Counted from the first letter of the stretch, positions 26,613 to 35,404 are shown. The stretch is DNA of 64,000 bases from Bdellovibrionota bacterium (GCA_040386775.1 JAZKEU010000001.1:1-64000); one strand, 5' to 3'. Made by a program: numbers and translations. The notes: generated by a model not told the origin, from the letters alone.

Positions 26613-27038
26613 GTGAAAAAACTTGGTTTGCATATTCTAGGGGCAGTATTGTTATCGTCGATTCCGATGCATACAGCTTTTGCGATCAAAAAAAGAAAAT
26701 ACTACGAGTGTTATTCAGACAAAAAAATTTCTCAGAATTATAAAAATAAATCTAAAGCTCTGACTGTTTCAGAATATACAGCGGTAGTAAGAGAAATTGA
26801 CGAGAAAAAAGCTTACTTTACAGCAAAAAGAAATTTTATCGCAAACAATAAAGAATTGAGAACAGAAACCCTTTCTACGGGTGAAGCGCACGTACAGCAT
26901 ACTGGCAATTATCTTACGGTCCAAGCATTAGAATGGGCTTTGGCTATTGCTCCTGAAAAAAAACGCGCCAGTCTTTATAGCTCAAATCCTGATCTCAATG
27001 AAATCCCTATGTTTTGCTTGTCTCAACAAGTAAACTGA
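26613..27038 (+). CDS. Small exported protein, unknown function
   Basis: 141 residues starting with GTG, placed by GAGGGG upstream. Signal peptide (LGLHILGAVLLSSIPMHTAFA), then a lysine-rich mature part with one Cys near the start (YYECYSD) and one near the end (MFCLSQ), suggesting a disulfide. It lies 13 bases before the SpecificRecomb-family gene and may share its transcript. No family recognised. Confidence 0.6.
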   Translation: MKKLGLHILGAVLLSSIPMHTAFAIKKRKYYECYSDKKISQNYKNKSKALTVSEYTAVVREIDEKKAYFTAKRNFIANNKELRTETLSTGEAHVQHTGNYLTVQALEWALAIAPEKKRASLYSSNPDLNEIPMFCLSQQVN

Positions 27039-27051
27039 GTAAACATAAGTA

Positions 27052-29127
27052 ATGCTTGAGAATCTCAAACATTACTTTTCACGGTGGAAAGAATCTAAAA
27101 ATTATAAGCATGATCTAGATGCTTTATTAGGTAAGGCCAACCCAGAGAATCCTCTTCACGAAAGATTGGATTGGGCGGTGGACCTTATGCAGTGGGTAAG
27201 GTACAAAAGACCCACTCAAGACGATTATTCAGAAATCAAACATATCAAAGTCCCGACAGCAAGGCTCAGATTTCTTCTAATGGTGCTCGAGCGCCGCACA
27301 GATTGGAAAGTGAGTGTTGCAAAAACTCTAAGATCAATCATTCATGATGTTCCTGCGATGGAACTTTTTGCTGAGATCGGCCTCCCTCAAGAATTGGGTT
27401 TGATGGGAGAGTTTACCAGCAGATTCTTCAACAAGATCATGCCAGAAAGACCACTCAGTGAAGGCATGGGGCAGCTATTCAGCGCACTTTTTCCTCACGA
27501 TTATGATCCGGAGTGGATGGCATCATTGGATCCACAGGTGATGGGCAAGTTGATTGAGCTTTTCTTCTATGAAGTCGCTCCTGAAGAAAAGAATTGGAAT
27601 CGATTGCAATTAGATATCGAGGAAGCACTTTTGAGTTTGGTGGCACAGGTGAGTGCGACAGGCTTAAATTCGATGATTCGAAAGAGAATGGGACAAAAGA
27701 GCTTTAGAGAAATTCCATTTTTTAAATTGAGCCGCCAGTTAGATGAGCTTTTAGATGTTTATGAACTTGGTGATCGTGCGCTTTTTTTAGTGAAAGCCAA
27801 AGAATTTAGAAAGCTTATTTGGAATTGCATCAACGCCCTGAGGGAAGTCTATAAACATCTCAACCGATATGGTGTGAGTGTTTCTATTGTTTATCACGTG
27901 GAAGCAGCTCAGTCGAAACTCAAGCGTACCGATGATCTGATTGGTTTTTTGATGTTCGAAGAATTGGACATTGAGCTTTTGATGTATTTTCTGATTCAAT
28001 TGGTGCAAGAAAACCAAGAAAGAAAAAGTTTAAAAGCACTTTTCAACCAAAATACAAGATTACTTGCCAGAAAGATTGTGGATCGCTCAGCTGAAACGGG
28101 TGAACACTATATCACTCGCGATAAAAGTGAATACCAGTCTATGTTTAAGAAAGCTGCAGGCGGTGGTGCCTATACGGCAATGACGGTTTACTTAAAATTT
28201 TTAATTGTAAGCTTTCATATGCCGCTTTTTATGGAAGGTTTTGTAGCTTCCCTCAATTATTCAATCAGTTTTATTGCGATCCAGTTGAGTGGATTTACGT
28301 TGGCGACAAAACAGCCTTCGATGACCGCTTCAGCACTTGCTGCAAAAATGCAATTTATCGATACCGGTGAGTCTGTCGAAGTCTTGATTGATGAGATTGT
28401 TCATTTGGTGAGGTCTCAGGTAGCGGGAGTTTTAGGTAATGTGGGAATTGTGATCCCGGTGGTTTTAATTATCGATACGGCGGTTTACTTGATATCTGGT
28501 CACCATTTGATCGGAGAAGAAAAGGCTAAGGGAATTATCGATTCTACCAATATATTTGGTCCTACAATTATTTACGGTGCTTTTACTGGAGTTTTATTGT
28601 GGTTCTCAAGTATCTTCGCTGGGTGGATGGACAATTGGTTTGTATTCAACAATATGAAAACCACGATCATGTATAATCGCAGAATGAATTTTATCTTCGG
28701 GCTGGACGCTTGTAAAAGTGTGGCCAGTTATTTTGAAAAAAACATTTCGGCATTGGCAGCAAGCATTTCCTTGGGATTTTTGTTGGGGTTTGTTCCAGAG
28801 CTTATGAAGTTTTTAGGATTGGGATTGGACGTGAGGCACGTTACGCTTTCTTCGGGCTCACTGGCAGCTGCGGTTCCTCAGTATGGACTTGAAGTCTTTC
28901 ATATGAAGGAATTCTGGTTTGCGGTAGCTGGCATCATACTGATTGCTTTTTTAAATTTGGGTGTAAGTTTTGCGCTGGCACTGTTGACAGCAATCAAATC
29001 TAGAAATATTAAATCCATTCAGAGAGAAAACATTTATAAATCATTATGGAGCAGATTCAAAAAGAAGCCTCTTAGCTTCTTTTATCCTGTAGAAAATAAA
29101 TTAGTGATTGCCGAGAAAAAAGAATAG
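27052..29127 (+). CDS. SpecificRecomb-family (Gcr-type) membrane protein
   Basis: 691 residues. The N-terminal 370 residues are soluble and helical. Then come GGGAYTAMTVYLKFLI, SLNYSISFIAIQLSGFTLAT and KQPSMTASALAAKMQ, the conserved core of the family annotated as site-specific recombinase (Neisseria Gcr type), followed by several membrane helices (about 470-660). Despite the family name there is no Tyr- or Ser-recombinase catalytic motif, and the many membrane segments suggest an inner-membrane protein of another function. It is probably co-transcribed with the small gene upstream. Confidence 0.82.
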   Translation: MLENLKHYFSRWKESKNYKHDLDALLGKANPENPLHERLDWAVDLMQWVRYKRPTQDDYSEIKHIKVPTARLRFLLMVLERRTDWKVSVAKTLRSIIHDVPAMELFAEIGLPQELGLMGEFTSRFFNKIMPERPLSEGMGQLFSALFPHDYDPEWMASLDPQVMGKLIELFFYEVAPEEKNWNRLQLDIEEALLSLVAQVSATGLNSMIRKRMGQKSFREIPFFKLSRQLDELLDVYELGDRALFLVKAKEFRKLIWNCINALREVYKHLNRYGVSVSIVYHVEAAQSKLKRTDDLIGFLMFEELDIELLMYFLIQLVQENQERKSLKALFNQNTRLLARKIVDRSAETGEHYITRDKSEYQSMFKKAAGGGAYTAMTVYLKFLIVSFHMPLFMEGFVASLNYSISFIAIQLSGFTLATKQPSMTASALAAKMQFIDTGESVEVLIDEIVHLVRSQVAGVLGNVGIVIPVVLIIDTAVYLISGHHLIGEEKAKGIIDSTNIFGPTIIYGAFTGVLLWFSSIFAGWMDNWFVFNNMKTTIMYNRRMNFIFGLDACKSVASYFEKNISALAASISLGFLLGFVPELMKFLGLGLDVRHVTLSSGSLAAAVPQYGLEVFHMKEFWFAVAGIILIAFLNLGVSFALALLTAIKSRNIKSIQRENIYKSLWSRFKKKPLSFFYPVENKLVIAEKKE

Positions 29128-29131
29128 TAAC

Positions 29132-29302
29132 TTATTGGCCAGTGATCATGCGAATGAAAATTGCGCCAACACCAACTGTGATAACTCCACCCGCTAACAA
29201 ATTAATATAAAGAAAAGCCATAAAGCCGAGAAGGGCTGCTAATTTTCCAAATGAGATTGCTTTTTCTCTGAGTTCGTTTTTTTGGTGGTTTTCTTGATTC
29301 AT
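29132..29302 (-). CDS. Small single-helix membrane protein
   Basis: 56 residues: a charged N-terminus (NQENHQKNELREK) and one or two hydrophobic stretches (LAALLGFMAFLYINLLAGGVITVGVG). GGAG seven bases upstream fixes the start at 29302 rather than the in-frame ATG at 29332. It is convergent with the SpecificRecomb-family gene, with four bases between their ends. Function unknown. Confidence 0.55.
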   Translation of the reverse strand: MNQENHQKNELREKAISFGKLAALLGFMAFLYINLLAGGVITVGVGAIFIRMITGQ

Positions 29303-29386
29303 GGAATTCTCCGTAAGTGCTAGTTGATTCATTAACCGTATAGAATTTTAATTCCCCAGTCAAATTCAAAGGTGTCAGCTTATTTA

Positions 29387-30043
29387 TTAAGCAGCGGAGG
29401 GGCCGAGTTCTTTAAAAACGGACACGTAGATTATAGAAGTGCGCTCTAAAACTTTAAAAAGTACCTCAAAATCTCGCCCTTCAATTGAGACAGTGGGAGA
29501 ATTTTCGCTTTCAAAATTCCTTTGAGTAATTTTTGAAAAATCGAGTTTTGAAAATTTGATTTGTATCCCTAATCCACGACATTTTGAATAGGCCTCTTTT
29601 AAATTCCAAATTTTTAAGAATTCAGATTCTGGGTGTGCGGATTTTGTAATAAATTCGATTTCGTTGGGATGACAAACTTTTTTAATCATTCCATTAAGAT
29701 TAGAAAACTCTCTTTGAACTTGCAGATCAAGGCCCACTTCTTTTTTTGAAATCACATAGCCCACGTAGTTTTCCGAATGGGAAAGATTGAATTGAATTCT
29801 TTTTCCAGGAATAAAAGGTTTGCCGTGAGGCCCAAGTTCAAAGTGAATTTCATCAGCATTTTTGCTCGTCACTTCAAAAAGTTTATTTTTTAAAATAAAT
29901 CTTGAAAAAAGAAATTGGCGTTTTCTCAGTACATTTGAAAAACTTTTATAACGAAAAATTTCCTCGCGATTCAAAACAGGAAGATATCTCGCTTCAGTAA
30001 AGTTCTCAGGAATCTTTTCAATCTGAAAAATCACATTATTCAT
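29387..30043 (-). CDS. Sfp-type 4'-phosphopantetheinyl transferase
   Basis: About 218 residues. It transfers the phosphopantetheine arm of CoA to acyl-, peptidyl- or aryl-carrier proteins. The family landmarks are present in order: FNLSHS, VGLDLQ (Mg-binding Asp), and KIWNLKEAYSKCRGLGI (the W-x-x-KEA-x-x-K helix). I start at ATG 30043; the further in-frame 26 codons up to 30121 would be encoded by an inverted-repeat element and look non-biological. It is divergent from the TetR gene. No polyketide or NRPS genes are near, so it may serve fatty-acid synthesis. Confidence 0.88.
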   Translation of the reverse strand: MNNVIFQIEKIPENFTEARYLPVLNREEIFRYKSFSNVLRKRQFLFSRFILKNKLFEVTSKNADEIHFELGPHGKPFIPGKRIQFNLSHSENYVGYVISKKEVGLDLQVQREFSNLNGMIKKVCHPNEIEFITKSAHPESEFLKIWNLKEAYSKCRGLGIQIKFSKLDFSKITQRNFESENSPTVSIEGRDFEVLFKVLERTSIIYVSVFKELGPSAA

Positions 30044-30050
30044 AACATCC

Positions 30051-30126
30051 AAAAGGTGAGCCGCACCTTTTCCAAAACTTTGCGTCAATTGACACAAATC
30101 TGAGGAAAAGGTGCGGCTCACCTTTT
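30051..30126. repeat. Perfect 23-bp inverted repeat (REP/MITE-like)
   Basis: Arms at 30051-30073 and 30104-30126 are perfect reverse complements over 23 bases (core GGTGAGCCGCACC / GGTGCGGCTCACC) with a 30-base loop that contains the palindrome GTCAATTGAC. Each arm is itself partly palindromic (AAAAGGT...ACCTTTT). It lies in the regulatory gap between the transferase and TetR genes. Confidence 0.85.
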
Positions 30127-30186
30127 CCTTTTTATGGTTTTACTTGTAAGTCTTGAATAAGACTATCTTTTAATTATTTGCATAAT

Positions 30187-30198
30187 ACGAACGGTCGT
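30187..30198 (+). promoter_or_regulatory. Candidate TetR operator
   Basis: ACGA-ACGG-TCGT, a short inverted repeat with four-base arms, 17 bases before the TetR start. It is followed by a direct repeat TGCTATTATT (30198-30207 and 30227-30236). It is consistent with autoregulation but is too short to be conclusive. Confidence 0.35.
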
Positions 30199-30215
30199 GC
30201 TATTATTGTAAGTAT

Positions 30216-30833
30216 ATGGTAAGTCTTGCTATTATTAGACCATTGCGGGGACAAACTACTAAGAAGATCATCCTTGATGAAGCTATGAAGATTGCTTCGA
30301 TTCATGGAATTCAGGGGGTCACTATTGGGGAGCTTGCCAAGAAAGTGGGGATGTCAAAGAGCGGATTGTTTGCTCATTTTGAGAATAAAGATAATTTGCA
30401 GCTAGAGATTTTAAGAATGGCATCAGAGCATTTTGTAGAGTCCGTAATGAAGCCTGCTTTCAGAGAAGAGAAAGGTCTTCCGCGTATTATGGCAATGTTT
30501 AACCACTGGTTAGTGTTCTTAAATGACCACTCGACTTTGCCGGGCGGAAGTATTTTTATATCGGCGTCGTTTGAGCTTGATGATCGTCCAGGGGTTTTAA
30601 AGGATTTTGTACAAAAATCTCAAAATGACCTTATCCTTAATATGGAAAAAGCGGTGCAGTTGGCGATCGATTGCAAACACTTGAAATCATCAACAAATAA
30701 AAATGATTTTGCTTGGAAATTATATTCCTACATTTTGGGATATCATCATTTCAAAAGAATGTTGAATCACCCTGAAGCAGAAGAGCTGATGAGAAACGCA
30801 GTGAAAGAATTGATAGATAAAAATAGAGTTTAG
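30216..30833 (+). CDS. TetR/AcrR family transcriptional regulator
   Basis: 205 residues. The N-terminal DNA-binding domain shows the TetR pattern KKIILDEAMKIASIHGIQGV, the helix-turn-helix TIGELAKKVGMSKSGLFAHF and NKDNLQLEIL. A C-terminal ligand domain follows. It is 71 bases upstream of, and in line with, the FadE-type gene, so it probably represses fatty-acid oxidation and senses acyl-CoA, like FadR/PsrA-type TetR regulators. That link is inference from position. No clear ribosome-binding site precedes the ATG. Confidence 0.88.
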   Translation: MVSLAIIRPLRGQTTKKIILDEAMKIASIHGIQGVTIGELAKKVGMSKSGLFAHFENKDNLQLEILRMASEHFVESVMKPAFREEKGLPRIMAMFNHWLVFLNDHSTLPGGSIFISASFELDDRPGVLKDFVQKSQNDLILNMEKAVQLAIDCKHLKSSTNKNDFAWKLYSYILGYHHFKRMLNHPEAEELMRNAVKELIDKNRV

Positions 30834-30904
30834 ATTTTTAATTTTAGTAACAATAAACAACTTTAGATGTGGTGGGAAGCCATCACCAAAAGTGAGGATA
30901 CATT

Positions 30905-33382
30905 ATGGATTTATCAACAATACAAGGATTCTTCCTCGACGAGAATCTTTCATATTATATCGGTGGAGTGACCTTCTTGGCTCTCCTTTTGGGTTACAAA
31001 GGTGCGCCACTCTTCATGTGGGCAATTTTAGCAGTGGTATCATTGTTAGGATTTGGAGCGCCAACTGGATTAACGATTGCGGTGACAATAGTGTTAGCGG
31101 CTTTTGTGATTAAACCAGTAAGAGCGATTCTGGTTTCGAGCGTGGTTTTGAAAGTTCTGAATGCTCTTAAGTTCTTACCAAAAATTTCTCAAACAGAAAA
31201 AGTGGCACTTGATGCTGGTGTGGTTTGGGTGGAAGCAGATTTATTCTCAGGAAAACCTGATCTGAAAAAAGTTATGCAGGAACCATATCCAGAATTAACA
31301 AAAGAAGAAAAAGCTTTCATGGAAGGTCCTGTAGAAAAAGTTTGCGGAATGATCAATGATTGGGAGTTTTGGCAAACAAGAGAAATGTCTGCTGATGTTT
31401 GGAAGTATTTTAAAGACAATAAATTTCTAGGAATGATCATTCCAAAAGAATACGGTGGTTTAGGATTCACAGCTCTTGCTCACTCAGAGGTGATCATGAA
31501 GCTTGCTACAAGATCTGTTCCAGCTTGTGTCACTGTGATGGTTCCAAACTCTCTGGGTCCTGCAGAATTACTGATTCACTACGGAACAGATGAACAAAAG
31601 AAAAGACTGCTGCCGAGACTAGCGATAGGACAAGAAATTCCATGCTTTGGTTTAACAGAACCACAAGCAGGATCTGATGCTGGAGCAATTCAAGCTGAAG
31701 GTATCTTGTTCAGAGGTAATGACGGGAAATTATATGTACGTTTGAACTGGAATAAGCGTTGGATTACGCTGGCGGCAATTTCAACAATTATTGGTTTAGC
31801 ATTCAGAGTAAAAGATCCGGAAAATTTATTAGGCAGAGGCGAAGACCTAGGTATCACTTGCGGTTTAATCCCTTCAAATACTCCAGGTGTTGTTATCGGT
31901 AAACGTCATGATCCATTAGGAACTCCGTTCTATAACTGTCCAACGCAAGGTAAAGATGTTGTTGTAGAGGTAGAAGCTTGTATCGTTGGTGGTGAAAAAG
32001 GAATCGGCGAAGGTTGGAAGATGTTGATGGAATGTCTTGCTGCTGGTCGTGGAGTATCGTTGCCAGCACAAAGCACGGGTGGAGCTAAGTACTACACACG
32101 TGTCGTTTCTAATCACGCAACAATTAGAAAGCAATTTGGGATTTCAATTGGTAAATTCGAAGGAATCGAGGAACCAATCGCAAGAATTGCAGGTGGGTCT
32201 TATATGCTTGAGGCGATGAGAATTTTCACTCTTGGTGCATTAGATAAAGGAATTAAACCTCCTGTGATCACAGCCATTGCAAAGTATCATGCAACTGAAA
32301 TTCAAAGAAAAATGGTGAACGACGCCATGGATATATTGGGTGGAGCAGCGATATCAAGTGGTCCAAGAAACCTTGTAGCACACTCATATATTGCAACTCC
32401 AATTGGTATCACCGTTGAAGGTGCAAATATCATGACAAGAACTTTGATCATTTTTGGTCAAGGAGCTTTAAGAGCACATCCATGGGCATACAAAGAAGTC
32501 GATGCCGTTGAAAGAAACAATGTAAAAGATTTTGATATAGCCTTTTGGGGACACATCGGACACGTAGTGCAAAACGTATTTAGATCATTCTTGTTATCAG
32601 TGACAAGAGGTTGGTTATCCACTCCACAAGGTGGCGAGCTTGCTCGTTATTATAGAAAGTTAAATTGGACTTCGGCAACGTTTGCCATTATGGCGGACAT
32701 TGCCATGGGTTCACTTGGTGGGACTTTAAAATCAAAAGAGAAAATCACAGGAAGATATGCGGATATTCTTTCTTACATGTACATGGCGACTGCTGTATTG
32801 AGACGCTATGAAGCTGAAGGAAGAAGAAGAGAAGATCTACCGTTTGTTCATTACTCTATGAAGTACCTCTTTACAGGTATTCAACAAGCGTTTGATGGAA
32901 TTTTTGCAAATCTTAATGTTCCAATCATTGGATTCTTATTTAAGGGTCCAATCAGAGCTTGGGCAAACGTGAACTCATTGGGTGAGGATTTGTCAGATTC
33001 ATTGTCTAAAAAAGTCACTTCACTTGTCCTTGCCGATACGGAGCAAAGAGATCGTATGACTCAAGGGATTTACATTCCTAAAGATCCTACGGAAGCTCTT
33101 GGCCGCCAAGAAAAGGCTTACAAGCTAGCTAAAAAAGCAGAAGAAGCTGAAAGAAAAATCAGAAAAGCTGTTAGAGCTAAGATCCTTCCTAAGAAAAAAG
33201 CAGGAAATCTTGTTGAGCTTGCCTATGAAAAAGGTGTAATAAATGATGAAGACAAGAAAGTATTGATTGAAAGTGTTGCTGCGGTTTGGGATGCAATTCA
33301 AGTGGATGACTTCACACAAGAAGAATACTTGAATAGATCTCCAAAGAAAGCAGAAAATTTTAAGTTGGTCTCTGGGAAATAA
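30905..33382 (+). CDS. fadE: FadE-type acyl-CoA dehydrogenase
   Basis: 825 residues, close to the 814 of E. coli FadE. Two N-terminal membrane helices (about 17-75), then acyl-CoA dehydrogenase domains with CFGLTEPQAGSDAGA and, further on, DAMDILGGAAISSGP, and the FadE-specific C-terminal extension. It performs the first oxidation of fatty acyl-CoAs, probably at the inner membrane, passing electrons to ETF. It follows a TetR regulator. No thiolase or hydratase genes are adjacent. Confidence 0.93.
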   Translation: MDLSTIQGFFLDENLSYYIGGVTFLALLLGYKGAPLFMWAILAVVSLLGFGAPTGLTIAVTIVLAAFVIKPVRAILVSSVVLKVLNALKFLPKISQTEKVALDAGVVWVEADLFSGKPDLKKVMQEPYPELTKEEKAFMEGPVEKVCGMINDWEFWQTREMSADVWKYFKDNKFLGMIIPKEYGGLGFTALAHSEVIMKLATRSVPACVTVMVPNSLGPAELLIHYGTDEQKKRLLPRLAIGQEIPCFGLTEPQAGSDAGAIQAEGILFRGNDGKLYVRLNWNKRWITLAAISTIIGLAFRVKDPENLLGRGEDLGITCGLIPSNTPGVVIGKRHDPLGTPFYNCPTQGKDVVVEVEACIVGGEKGIGEGWKMLMECLAAGRGVSLPAQSTGGAKYYTRVVSNHATIRKQFGISIGKFEGIEEPIARIAGGSYMLEAMRIFTLGALDKGIKPPVITAIAKYHATEIQRKMVNDAMDILGGAAISSGPRNLVAHSYIATPIGITVEGANIMTRTLIIFGQGALRAHPWAYKEVDAVERNNVKDFDIAFWGHIGHVVQNVFRSFLLSVTRGWLSTPQGGELARYYRKLNWTSATFAIMADIAMGSLGGTLKSKEKITGRYADILSYMYMATAVLRRYEAEGRRREDLPFVHYSMKYLFTGIQQAFDGIFANLNVPIIGFLFKGPIRAWANVNSLGEDLSDSLSKKVTSLVLADTEQRDRMTQGIYIPKDPTEALGRQEKAYKLAKKAEEAERKIRKAVRAKILPKKKAGNLVELAYEKGVINDEDKKVLIESVAAVWDAIQVDDFTQEEYLNRSPKKAENFKLVSGK

Positions 33383-33420
33383 TTCCTTAGAGACTCTTCA
33401 GAAAATCTGGCGGCGGAAAG

Positions 33421-33993
33421 ATGATTTACATAATTTCAGGGACAAATAGGAAGGGCAGTAAAACTCTTGAGGTCGCAAAGATAGTTCAAAGAGAGTTTCG
33501 TCAATTAGGGCAGGAGACGCACATCATAGATTTGTGCGAACTCCCGCTTGATACGCTTCACGCCGTTAATTATGGAAAAAATGTTCCTCCAATTATTGGA
33601 GATGTAGTTGGTAAATTAAATAAAGCTGATGGCATTTTTCTTGTGACTCCCGAGTACAATGGGTCATTTCCAGGAATTCTAAAATATTTTATCGATTACT
33701 TTTCATATCCAGAGACATTTGAATATCGCCCGGTTGCTTTTGTGGGACTAGGTTGGAGATTTGGTGGATTGCGACCCGTGGAGCATTTGCAGCAGGTTTT
33801 CAACTACCGTAATGCCTTTGTATACCCTGAGAGAATTTTTATCACCAACGCTCCACAAGTCGTAGTGGACGGTGAGTTAAAAGATGAAAATTGTTTTAAG
33901 CTTTTGCAAAAACAAGCAAAGGGGTTTATGAAGTTCATACAAGCACTCAAATCCCAAGGTATCGACGCCAATTCTGTGAATAGCCAGAAGTAA
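33421..33993 (+). CDS. NADPH-dependent FMN reductase
   Basis: 190 residues with the flavodoxin-like fold of the FMN_red family. The phosphate-binding loop reads SGTNRKGSKT, and the flavin motif TPEYNGSFPG followed by LKYFIDYF is the family signature. Likely a quinone or flavin reductase that consumes NAD(P)H. It starts 38 bases after fadE and may be in the same transcript; electron-transfer partnership with FadE is speculative. Confidence 0.9.
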   Translation: MIYIISGTNRKGSKTLEVAKIVQREFRQLGQETHIIDLCELPLDTLHAVNYGKNVPPIIGDVVGKLNKADGIFLVTPEYNGSFPGILKYFIDYFSYPETFEYRPVAFVGLGWRFGGLRPVEHLQQVFNYRNAFVYPERIFITNAPQVVVDGELKDENCFKLLQKQAKGFMKFIQALKSQGIDANSVNSQK

Positions 33994-34026
33994 TTACCTT
34001 AGGGAGAAAAACGTAGGAGATTACTC

Positions 34027-34413
34027 ATGAACAACATGCCTCAAGTCACAATCGGATACGCACTACTACTTATTGCTATGGGAATTGGTGGATACTTTTA
34101 TTTTGATCAAGCTAGCAAAACAATTTTAATTCCTGCCTATTTCGGAGCAATAGTTTTGATTGTTGGTCTTATCGCTAGAAAAGAAAAATTCTTAAAGCAC
34201 GCAATGCATGCAGCAGCGATGCTAGGTCTACTTGGAGTATTTGCTTCGGTGAGAGGTTTTTTACAGTTGCCAACCCTTGTGGGCGGCGGAGAAGTGTTAA
34301 GACCCAATGCCGTGATCATGCAATCTGGAATGTTTTTGTTGTCAGCGATTTTTGTCACACTTTGTGTGATGTCATTCATTAAAGTGAGAAAAGCTAGAAA
34401 CAAAGTTTCTTAA
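34027..34413 (+). CDS. Small four-helix membrane protein
   Basis: 128 residues with four hydrophobic segments (IGYALLLIAMGIGGYFYF; IPAYFGAIVLIVGLIA; AAAMLGLLGVFASV; SGMFLLSAIFVTLCVM). A polar loop, LQLPTLVGGGEVLRPNAV, connects helices three and four. No function known. TAGGAG precedes the ATG, and it follows the FMN reductase by 33 bases. Confidence 0.7.
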   Translation: MNNMPQVTIGYALLLIAMGIGGYFYFDQASKTILIPAYFGAIVLIVGLIARKEKFLKHAMHAAAMLGLLGVFASVRGFLQLPTLVGGGEVLRPNAVIMQSGMFLLSAIFVTLCVMSFIKVRKARNKVS

Positions 34414-34716
34414 TTAACTCACTTTGAGTTTAACTTTTGGATTGATTTTCTGATATAGAGTCAAAAGGCGATCCGTTGAAAATTCATCAATTCTGTGATG
34501 CAGAATCTTGCTCATTTTAGATTTATCTATTCCTAGAGTTGCGGCAAGCTCAGTTTGATTGTAACCGTGTTCCCGTTCATATTTAATAAATTTCTGACAT
34601 ATATCCCATCGGAATTTTTCTAATGGCGTTGCATTGGGTTGTAGGGCCAATGAGCCTTTGGCTTTCTCTAATTGCTTTAGTATTTTATTAATTTCTTTTT
34701 TATTTGGAAATCCCAT
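34414..34716 (-). CDS. XRE-family HTH protein, probable antitoxin
   Basis: 100 residues. A helix-turn-helix is clear (GYNQTELAATLGIDKSKMSKIL), with a continuation IDEFSTDRLLTLYQKINPKV typical of HigA-type antitoxins and small XRE repressors. It follows the upstream gene with one base between them, toxin-first order as in higBA. It would bind its partner and the operator at 35019-35044. The family is secure; the antitoxin role is from context. Confidence 0.75.
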   Translation of the reverse strand: MGFPNKKEINKILKQLEKAKGSLALQPNATPLEKFRWDICQKFIKYEREHGYNQTELAATLGIDKSKMSKILHHRIDEFSTDRLLTLYQKINPKVKLKVS

Positions 34717-34717
34717 T

Positions 34718-35008
34718 CTATCTCCGGTAAGCGTTGATAATGCCGAGATAATTTTCGTTATCTTCTAGCATCCATATTAATTTATAAAATCGTTCTTTAT
34801 ATTTTATTTTATCATCCACAAAATATTTAAAATTTTTTGATACAGCAATGTGTCGATGCTCTTTTGTGCTAAGAGTTTTTGCAAGCTCAAGAATAATTTC
34901 ATCATTTACACTATTAGTATGTTTTTGCTCATAATGAGGATCAATAAGAACCTTTGTAATGAGAATATCATTAATAATTAAAAAAAGCGGGTATTCTCGA
35001 CGTTTCAT
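34718..35008 (-). CDS. Probable toxin partner of XRE antitoxin
   Basis: 96 residues from ATG 35008, which has GAGAGG just upstream; a longer frame to 35080 would run through the operator. It is basic and compact, ending in YKLIWMLEDNENYLGIINAYRR, a tail pattern seen in small RelE/HigB/BrnT-like toxins. I cannot assign the family. The gene is notably AT-rich relative to flanking genes, as is usual for mobile toxin-antitoxin modules. Confidence 0.5.
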   Translation of the reverse strand: MKRREYPLFLIINDILITKVLIDPHYEQKHTNSVNDEIILELAKTLSTKEHRHIAVSKNFKYFVDDKIKYKERFYKLIWMLEDNENYLGIINAYRR

Positions 35009-35018
35009 ACATCCTCTC

Positions 35019-35044
35019 AAATGTTGCCAAATATAGCAACATTT
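35019..35044 (-). promoter_or_regulatory. Operator-like inverted repeat before the TA pair
   Basis: Arms AAATGTTGC and GCAACATTT (35019-35027, 35036-35044), perfect over nine bases with an eight-base spacer, directly upstream of the toxin ribosome-binding site. It fits an autoregulatory site for the XRE protein. Confidence 0.6.
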
Positions 35045-35126
35045 ATTGTCACATAAGAATCTATGCAAATTAAAGAGCATGAGGAGGGCTAACGAGTTGA
35101 ATTTGAATAAAAAGATGAACGTATTC

Positions 35127-35143
35127 CGGACAATAATCCGAAA
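35127..35143. repeat. 17-bp repeat copy 1 (CGGACAATAATCCGAAA)
   Basis: The palindromic core CGGA-N6-TCCG lies just beyond the stop codon of the minus-strand lipoprotein. The same 17 bases recur at 36379-36395 behind lpxC. Confidence 0.7.
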
Positions 35144-35146
35144 TGC

Positions 35147-35404
35147 CTACCTTTCATTACAAAAGTAGGCGGTCTTTGAATAGTGAGATTCCCTGAAATT
35201 TTGATCGCATTGCTTGAAGAAAAATTCATTCGGACGGTATTTGTCCTCTCGGTAGGTGCGAGGTTCTTGCGTCATAAACCCTTCTTCGATGTCGCCAACA
35301 GGATTGCTGTTATCCATAGTATCTAAGTCTCCAGAAGCGCAGGAGCCTAAAGTTAAGGATGACAGTAGTAAAAATAGCAGAATCAGAACGCTTTTCATCA
35401 GCAT
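35147..35404 (-). CDS. Small lipoprotein, unknown function
   Basis: 85 residues with a lipobox (LGSC) after a hydrophobic signal (LILLFLLLSSLTLGSC). The mature part is acidic, then basic, and ends with two Cys (FKQCDQ, YFCNER). The second in-frame ATG at 35398 may be the real start; neither has a clear ribosome-binding site. It is divergent from lpxC with 54 bases between starts. Confidence 0.6.
   Translation of the reverse strand: MLMKSVLILLFLLLSSLTLGSCASGDLDTMDNSNPVGDIEEGFMTQEPRTYREDKYRPNEFFFKQCDQNFRESHYSKTAYFCNER

Noticed and set aside
29387-30121. Longer transferase frame starting at 30121
   Set aside because: The first 26 codons are the inverted repeat and its loop; the Sfp-type sequence begins after ATG 30043.
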